Of a stretch of 36,275 nucleotides of DNA, positions 31,964-36,275 are shown one piece after another; the first letter of the stretch is position 1; the number at the start of each line of letters is the position of its first letter. The position numbers were made by a program, and so were the translations under genes. Source of the DNA: Palsa-851 sp035534435 (GTDB taxonomy: Bacteria; Chloroflexota; Dormibacteria; Aeolococcales; Aeolococcaceae); assembly GCA_035534435.1 (NCBI GenBank), contig DATLRX010000003.1, positions 1 through 36,275 of the forward strand, written 5' to 3'. The notes beneath the pieces were generated by a model that ran no database searches, was not told the DNA's origin, and saw nothing but the letters and a program-made list of their open reading frames with translations.

Positions 31964-32861
31964 CGCCGGGCTCCGAGCGGTAATAGTCGCGGAACACCTC
32001 GTCGAGGTCGACCTCGGCGCTGTGCAGGTCGTGCACGCGATAACGTGCCGCCGTCTTGACCACCGGGTCGAGGTCACCGCTCACGGTGACCGTCACGGTG
32101 TGATCGGTTGCGTTGACCTCAGAGACGCCGGGGAGGCTCTCGAATGCCGAGGGCGCCACCGGCTCAAGGAACTGGATCGAGATCACGTGTCTCCCCCGAT
32201 CGGCGAGGTCGCCGACATCGAGCACCGTGACGAGCCTTCCTTTCCGAAGGATCCCCGCGCGATCACACAGGTGGGCGATCTCCCGAAGGTCGTGCGATGA
32301 GACGAACACGGTCGCGCCGCGGTCGCGCGCCTCGCGGATGAGGTCGTGCACGATGCGCTGCATCAGCGGATCGAGCGTCGCCGTGGGCTCGTCGAGGATG
32401 AGCACCTCAGGGTCGTGCATGAACGCCTGGATCACCCCGACTTTCTGACGCTGCCCGTGGGACATGGCGCCGCAGCGCTGGGTCAGGTCAAGGTCAAGAC
32501 GCTCGGCGAGCTCCGTCACGCGCTGAGCGGAGACACCGCCCCGCAGCCGACCCAGGTACCCGAGCATCTCTTTCGCCGTCAGGCGAGACCAGACACGAAG
32601 ATCACCCGGAAGGTAGCCGGTCCGGCGGCGCACCTCCACGCTGTCAACGTGGCTGTCCAGCCCGAGAACGCTCGCGGTGCCCTCGCTGGGTCGGATCAGA
32701 TCCAGCAGGCAGCGGATGGTCGTCGTCTTGCCCGCGCCATTGCTCCCGAGGTACCCGAAGATCTCACCGGCGCGCACCTCGAGGTCGAGATGATTGAGAG
32801 CTCGATGAGAGCCGTAGTCCTTCGTCAGCGTCGTGCACACAATCGCGTTGAGATCGCTCAT
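31953..32861 (-). CDS. ABC transporter ATP-binding protein (ABC-2 / CcmA-type)
   Basis: A protein of 302 residues. Walker A is GSNGAGKTT, the region GYLPGDLRVWSRLTAKEMLG is the Q-loop equivalent of drug-exporting ABC-2 ATPases, the signature is MSHGQRQK, Walker B VLILDEPTATLD and the switch His is in VSSHD. The last 80 residues (VISIQFLEPVAPSAFESLPG, then LHSAEVDLDEVFRDYY) form the usual C-terminal domain of this group. It is the first gene in the minus-strand transport cluster, with an inverted repeat about 60 bp upstream. It probably exports a lipid, antibiotic or similar compound. Confidence 0.93.
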   Translation of the reverse strand: MSDLNAIVCTTLTKDYGSHRALNHLDLEVRAGEIFGYLGSNGAGKTTTIRCLLDLIRPSEGTASVLGLDSHVDSVEVRRRTGYLPGDLRVWSRLTAKEMLGYLGRLRGGVSAQRVTELAERLDLDLTQRCGAMSHGQRQKVGVIQAFMHDPEVLILDEPTATLDPLMQRIVHDLIREARDRGATVFVSSHDLREIAHLCDRAGILRKGRLVTVLDVGDLADRGRHVISIQFLEPVAPSAFESLPGVSEVNATDHTVTVTVSGDLDPVVKTAARYRVHDLHSAEVDLDEVFRDYYRSEPGDAR

Positions 32862-32920
32862 CGATCGAATGCTGGAGCGCCTCGCACGAGCGCGCCAGTG
32901 CCGGCCGTCCTCAACGCGTT

Positions 32921-32934
32921 GTGACCTTGGTCAC
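32921..32934. promoter_or_regulatory. Inverted repeat GTGACC-TT-GGTCAC upstream of the ABC operon
   Basis: A perfect 6-2-6 palindrome 60-73 bases before the ATPase start codon, in the 154-bp space between that gene and the tRNA-Thr fragment. Its place fits an operator in a promoter; no regulator gene is adjacent, so the binder is unknown. Confidence 0.35.
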
Positions 32935-33015
32935 CAGGCACCGCCCCGCGTGCGCGGGCGGCGGAGACCGATGTATTCGCGGGCGAGCGTAAAGCCGGGC
33001 GTACCGGCCAAATTG

Positions 33016-33061
33016 TGGAGCCCAAGGTGAGGATTGAACTCACGGCCTGCGCCTTACCAAG
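33016..33061 (-). repeat. tRNA-Thr(GGT) 3' fragment, left attachment-site copy
   Basis: Read on the minus strand this is the anticodon loop TTGGTAA (anticodon GGT), anticodon 3' stem, variable loop, T-arm GTGAG-TTCAATC-CTCAC, acceptor strand CTTGGGC, discriminator T and encoded CCA. No 5' half follows: the bases beyond 33061 cannot pair with the anticodon stem and no GCCCAAG acceptor strand is seen in the next 100 bases. It is identical at 45 of 46 positions to 36226-36271. I interpret it as a displaced tRNA 3' end left by site-specific integration. Confidence 0.8.
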
Positions 33062-33165
33062 CGGACATAGCCAGGACAGGATCGGCCAGGCTGAGACCGC
33101 AACGACGTCTGGTCGCGCCCCGACAAGAGCACCCGATGCGCCCTCCCCAATGATCCGATCCGGAC
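33062..33165. other. Short non-coding stretch inside the island's left end
   Basis: About 100 bases between the tRNA fragment and the stop of the first acyltransferase gene. I see no gene, tRNA 5' half or strong repeat. Confidence 0.4.
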
Positions 33166-34353
33166 TCAGGGCGCGGCCACTGGCGGACTCAATGCGGCGA
33201 CATTGTCAGACGTGATGCGCATCAACCTCCCGCGATCGCTTGCCCATGTGATCGCTCGAGTCTCAACGAATCGCCAGCTGGCGATCGCCAGCGGCAACGT
33301 GGTGACGGTCAGCAACCCCGTCGCGAGCACCCAGTTGACCACGCCCGGCAGCGGTAGATCCACCCGCAGACCGGTCGAAACGATCGCCTCGAAGGCAAGC
33401 CAGTGCCACAGATACATGCCATACGACACGGTCCCGACGCGCGAGAAAAGGCGAGTGACGCGGCGCTCCGGAGCACGCAGAGCGAGCGTGCCGATGAGCA
33501 CAAGTCCGAAGAGTCCCCCACATACCTGGTTCCGGACGACCATCTGCAGCTCGGATCCTGCCTGACCCGACCAGGCTGCGACGAACAGCCATCCAACGGC
33601 ACACCCGGCGATCAACATCCAGGCGCGTTGCGGCGTCCTCACCAACCGAGTCCCGGCGCGCTCACATCGGATCTGGAGGAGCGCGACCAAGATGCCCGGG
33701 CAGAACTGGCACATGAAGCCTCCCGGACCGCGCAGCATGACGGTCGACCAGGGATTGCCGGGTGCAAGCGCCGCGAAGCCAAACGCGAGTGCTTCGCTGA
33801 TCGCCCACACTCCGCACGTCAGCCCAGCGAGGGACCGTATCGACCAGACACGGCGACGCCGCAGGAGTAACCAGGTCGCCACGGGTACTCCTACATAGAA
33901 CGCGGCCTCGATCGATAGTGTCCAAGCAACCACCAGCGGTCCACCAGGGTCGTCGGGGATCAAGCCTTGGAGCAGCGCAACCTGGGGAAGCAGCAGCCGC
34001 ATGGGCGGCAGCGCGCCGATGCGAATCGCAACAAATGTGGCGGCGACAAGGGCAAGCCAGTAGCCGGGAAGAATTCGAGCGGCACGCCGTAACGCGTACC
34101 GGACTGTGTCGGGGACCTGGCTTCCGCACACCAGCGCCCGAAGAAATGGGAGCGCGATGAGGTAGCCGCTGAGCACGAAGAAGAGTTCGACTCCGCTGTC
34201 GGTGTTGTCACGAAGCCAGAGGACGCTCCCGCCTTGGCCGCCCACGAGGCCGTTCACGTGATAGCCGATCACCATCAGCGCCGCGATGGCCCTGAGCACG
34301 TCCACGTGCGTTGACCGACTGAGGTGGGTCGTAGCGCCTTCCTGACGTGGCAT
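33166..34353 (-). CDS. Acyltransferase family 3 (OafA/YrhL-like) membrane protein
   Basis: A protein of 395 residues with about ten hydrophobic helices. The N-terminus THVDVLRAIAALMVIGYHVN carries the essential family motif, R-A-x-A then His in helix 1; VELFFVLSGYLIALPFLRAL and RRAARILPGYWLAL are the next signatures, then VAWTLSIEAAFYVGVPVATW (the SLxxE element) and YLWHWLAFEAI near the end. It transfers an acyl (often acetyl) group to an exported polysaccharide, lipid or antibiotic. Upstream in-frame GTG at 34410 would add 19 residues; I prefer ATG 34353. It is inside the tRNA-flanked island and divergent from a second member of the family. Confidence 0.88.
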   Translation of the reverse strand: MPRQEGATTHLSRSTHVDVLRAIAALMVIGYHVNGLVGGQGGSVLWLRDNTDSGVELFFVLSGYLIALPFLRALVCGSQVPDTVRYALRRAARILPGYWLALVAATFVAIRIGALPPMRLLLPQVALLQGLIPDDPGGPLVVAWTLSIEAAFYVGVPVATWLLLRRRRVWSIRSLAGLTCGVWAISEALAFGFAALAPGNPWSTVMLRGPGGFMCQFCPGILVALLQIRCERAGTRLVRTPQRAWMLIAGCAVGWLFVAAWSGQAGSELQMVVRNQVCGGLFGLVLIGTLALRAPERRVTRLFSRVGTVSYGMYLWHWLAFEAIVSTGLRVDLPLPGVVNWVLATGLLTVTTLPLAIASWRFVETRAITWASDRGRLMRITSDNVAALSPPVAAP

Positions 34354-34501
34354 ACGGACCGACGATGACAATGCCACCCGTGCCCGGCGCGAGAGCCTGC
34401 GGTCCGTCACCCAGCCGTCGCTGGACCGTCAGACGACGCCGGTCGCCACCGGCGGGTGGCCGCTGCCCGTGGCAGTCCTCCAGCCCCGAGGTGATTCCAA
34501 T

Positions 34502-35656
34502 ATGCGAGAGCGCCACGGGGATGTATCGCTCTGGTTGCGTCCAACTCGAGCAACAGAGCCCGCCCTTACCGTTCCGTGGGTGAGCTACGCGAAGGGACGC
34601 TCCTGGAACTTGACCCGTCTCCCTGCTCTGGACGGGCTCCGGGGGCTGGCGATCCTCATGGTCCTGCTCTGCCACCTGGCGTTTCCACTGAGCAATGGTG
34701 CGGGCGCGGCCGGCGTGACCATCTTCTTCGTGCTCTCCGGGTTCCTCATTACGAGCCTTCTTGTCCGGGGGTTGCAGAAGGGAGGGCGGGGCCACCTCCC
34801 CATGTTCTACTTCAGGCGGGTTCGCCGACTGTTCCCGGCGCTCCTCGCGCTGCTGATCTTCGTAACCTGCGTCGACCTGTCTACCGGAGATATCGCGCAC
34901 ATCGCGGGGCGTGTCGTGCCGGCGCTGTTCTACTTCTACAACTGGATCTGCGTCAACATCTGGGTGGGTGGCGACCCGATCGGACAGACGTGGTCGCTGT
35001 CAATCGAGGAACAGTTCTATCTGCTCTGGCCATTCGTGCTGCTCATCGCGCTCCGACGCGGCGGACCAGAGCTGGCTCTGCGCATCGCGATCATCGGAGC
35101 AGTGGCCGCGTTCGTTGATCGTGGCGTTCTTTTCGGTATGCATGCATCCATCTCGCGCATCTATTTCGGAAGTGACACCAATGCCCTCCCACTCATGGTC
35201 GGCTGCGCGCTTGGTCTGGCTCTCTCTCAAGGCAAGCTCCCGCGCGTTCCCCTCATCGCGACAGCGTTCGCGGGGGTCGCGCTCTTTGGCGTGTCTGTGG
35301 ACACCGCATACGGCGGCGGCATCGACTTTCTTTTCATCAACCCAGTCGTGGCAACGGCCGCGAGCGCTGTGCTGATCGGATGGATCGTGACCAGTGGCGG
35401 CGGCGGCGCCCTGAACTGGCGCGCCTCCCGCGGACTGGGACGCATTTCGTACTCGCTCTATCTCTGGCAGACCCCGGTCATCGTGTGGGGCGGCGACGCA
35501 CTCGGTGGGTATCCCCTCGCCATACGCGTCGCGGTGTTAGGAGGCACCGCACTGCTCTTCGCCGTCGCGTCATACCGACTCGTGGAGGGACCGATACGCC
35601 GCCTGGGCACGACCTCGGTGCCGCCGAGACCAGCGCCGACGCTGGCGACGGGGTAG
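34502..35656 (+). CDS. Acyltransferase family 3 (OafA/YrhL-like) membrane protein
   Basis: A protein of 384 residues. LPALDGLRGLAILMVLLCHL has the family's DGLRG and helix-1 His; GVTIFFVLSGFLITSLLVRG and RRVRRLFPALLALLIF follow, then QTWSLSIEEQFYLLWPFVLL (SxxEQFY catalytic region) and YSLYLWQTPVIVWGGDAL. It is an integral membrane O-acyltransferase like those acting on LPS, peptidoglycan or surface glycans. I favour ATG 34502, with GAGGTG about nine bases upstream; a GTG at 34469 and one at 34580 are alternatives. It is not a duplicate of the neighbouring acyltransferase: sequences differ except for family motifs. Confidence 0.9.
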   Translation: MRERHGDVSLWLRPTRATEPALTVPWVSYAKGRSWNLTRLPALDGLRGLAILMVLLCHLAFPLSNGAGAAGVTIFFVLSGFLITSLLVRGLQKGGRGHLPMFYFRRVRRLFPALLALLIFVTCVDLSTGDIAHIAGRVVPALFYFYNWICVNIWVGGDPIGQTWSLSIEEQFYLLWPFVLLIALRRGGPELALRIAIIGAVAAFVDRGVLFGMHASISRIYFGSDTNALPLMVGCALGLALSQGKLPRVPLIATAFAGVALFGVSVDTAYGGGIDFLFINPVVATAASAVLIGWIVTSGGGGALNWRASRGLGRISYSLYLWQTPVIVWGGDALGGYPLAIRVAVLGGTALLFAVASYRLVEGPIRRLGTTSVPPRPAPTLATG

Positions 35657-35687
35657 CGCTGCACCCGCGGGGCGGGTTGCAGCGCTC

Positions 35688-36204
35688 ATCCGACCGAGCC
35701 TGCCATGCCCGGAGCATGTCGCTGCTCTGGAAGTGGACGTAGCGATTGACCATCGCAAGCGTCGTATGCCCAAGCACACGCTGGAGAACCAGCGAGTCGA
35801 TCCCGGCGGCCAGGGCGCGCGATGCGAATGTGTGCCGGAACTTGTGCGGATGCGCATGGATGCCCGTCGCCTCGCTCAACCGCTGCAGCATCGACGTCAG
35901 TCCGCGGACCTCGAACGGTGTGTATGTGCCGGTGTACGCGTTCCGCCGCGTCGAGAGCCAGAGGTGCGGATCGCCTGCGTCCTGCGGGCGACTCGTCCGG
36001 ATGTAGCGAAGGAGCGTCCGTGTCCAGAGGCACGATGCGGTCTTTGCGCCCCTTCCCCTGGCGGACGCGCACGTAGGCACCGTCGTTGCCATCCACGATG
36101 TCGTCAACACGCACGTTGAGGACTTCGGAACGTCGCAGACCCGTCCTGATCATGAACTCGATGAGCATCCTGTCTCGTTCGTTGCGAAGGAAGGCGCCCA
36201 TCAA
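35688..36204 (-). pseudogene. Tyrosine recombinase (phage-type integrase) catalytic domain, frameshifted and 5'-truncated
   Basis: Two frames together give the catalytic domain. The first (from ATG 36204) reads FLRNERDRMLIEFMIRTGLR, RSEVLNVRVDDIVDG and GKGRKDRIVPLDTD, supplying the first catalytic Arg and the beta-hairpin Lys. Near 36018-36022 the homology moves one base over to TLLRYIRTSRPQDAGDPHLW, and on to HKFRHTFASRALAAG, LQRVLGHTTLAMVNRYVHF: the box II residues HxxRH, LGH and the nucleophile Tyr are present. So all catalytic residues survive but are split by a frameshift (one extra or two missing bases). The core-binding N-domain is absent: only 21 bases separate the ATG from the tRNA fragment. 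It also lacks its own stop, running into the acyltransferase gene on the other strand. Confidence 0.85.
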
Positions 36205-36225
36205 CTCTCGATCAAACGAGGGAGC

Positions 36226-36271
36226 TGGAGCCCAAGGTGAGGATTGAACTCACGGCCTACGCCTTACCAAG
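36226..36271 (-). repeat. tRNA-Thr(GGT) 3' fragment, right attachment-site copy
   Basis: Same segment as 33016-33061 with one difference (A at 36259 versus G at 33049). Only four more bases are in the window; read on the minus strand they would put GCAT-C against GGCGT in the anticodon stem, with an A-C mismatch and two G-U pairs, so this copy also looks like a 3' half rather than an intact tRNA, but the window end prevents certainty. The distance between copies is 3,210 bp. Confidence 0.75.
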
Positions 36272-36275
36272 ATGC

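Larger units (their letters stand above)
33016..36271. mobile_element. Small integrated genomic island at a tRNA-Thr locus
   Basis: Direct repeats of the tRNA-Thr 3' half at both ends, a tyrosine-recombinase remnant next to the right repeat and two accessory surface-modification genes make a 3.2-kb island. The repeat identity stops exactly in the anticodon stem/loop, the usual crossover point for tyrosine recombinases. Because both repeats lack the tRNA 5' half, the functional tRNA should lie right of the window and this unit may be one of several stacked at the site. With its integrase broken it is probably immobile on its own. Confidence 0.7.

Noticed and set aside
36011..36030. Programmed frameshift in the integrase
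   Set aside because: The bases at the frame switch do not form a slippery heptamer and the gene is also truncated at its 5' end, so decay is the simpler explanation.
36226..36275. Complete tRNA-Thr gene at the right edge
   Set aside because: Only the 3' half is in the window and the few available 5' bases give a mismatched anticodon stem; it is annotated as a fragment with the caveat that the edge cuts it.
1..36275. CRISPR array or rRNA genes
   Set aside because: No regularly spaced repeats and no rRNA-like conserved segments are seen.

Overview
The window is 36.3 kb of high-GC bacterial DNA, roughly two thirds G+C by eye. Many genes start with GTG, many neighbours overlap in ATGA or GTGA stop/start quartets, and several transcripts look leaderless. 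Together with the families present (DUF2510-like/RDD protein, SixA-type phosphatase, MocR regulator, CCAEP-tail radical SAM protein, FtsX-type ABC permease with two ATPases), this suggests an Actinomycetota or Chloroflexota/Dormibacterota-like soil bacterium. No rRNA or single-copy marker is present, so the phylum is an inference.

Layout. 1-665: a Clp N-domain protein that runs off the left edge. 1081-2052: an SDR-type epimerase homologue, divergent from a coiled-coil protein (2138-3007). 2991-4274: an AraC regulator with two VOC (glyoxalase-like) genes. 4413-5885: a radical SAM protein with a CCAEP tail, tail-to-tail with a TetR regulator that shares a divergent promoter/operator with a small Cys-containing protein. 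6864-10879: MFS transporter, RDD protein, polytopic membrane protein and GNAT acetyltransferase. 10953-12445: NIPSNAP and DUF899 proteins. 12473-13721: ArsR-SRPBCC fusion, VOC protein and a tiny ORF, under a perfect inverted repeat. 13768-15728: EamA transporter and YghZ-like aldo/keto reductase, divergent from a MocR regulator across a cluster of repeated operator-like sites. 17449-22209: a large FtsX permease with two ATPases. 22308-23520: a phosphoribosyltransferase and a SixA-like phosphatase.

23639-28937 is a tight five-gene operon: acyl/acetyl-CoA synthetase, the E1 alpha, E1 beta and E2 subunits of a 2-oxoacid dehydrogenase, and a stand-alone acyl carrier protein. There is no E3. 29035-32861 holds two ABC export modules on the minus strand (MacB-like permease/ATPase and ABC-2 ATPase/permease).

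33016-36271 is bounded by two near-identical 46-bp copies of the 3' half of a tRNA-Thr(GGT) gene. Between them lie two acyltransferase-3 genes and the broken catalytic part of a tyrosine recombinase. This looks like a small, probably immobile genomic island, perhaps one unit of a tandem array at a tRNA-Thr locus to the right of the window.

The most interesting features are the 2-oxoacid dehydrogenase operon with its carrier protein, the CCAEP-tail radical SAM protein, the tRNA-flanked island and the MocR operator cluster.
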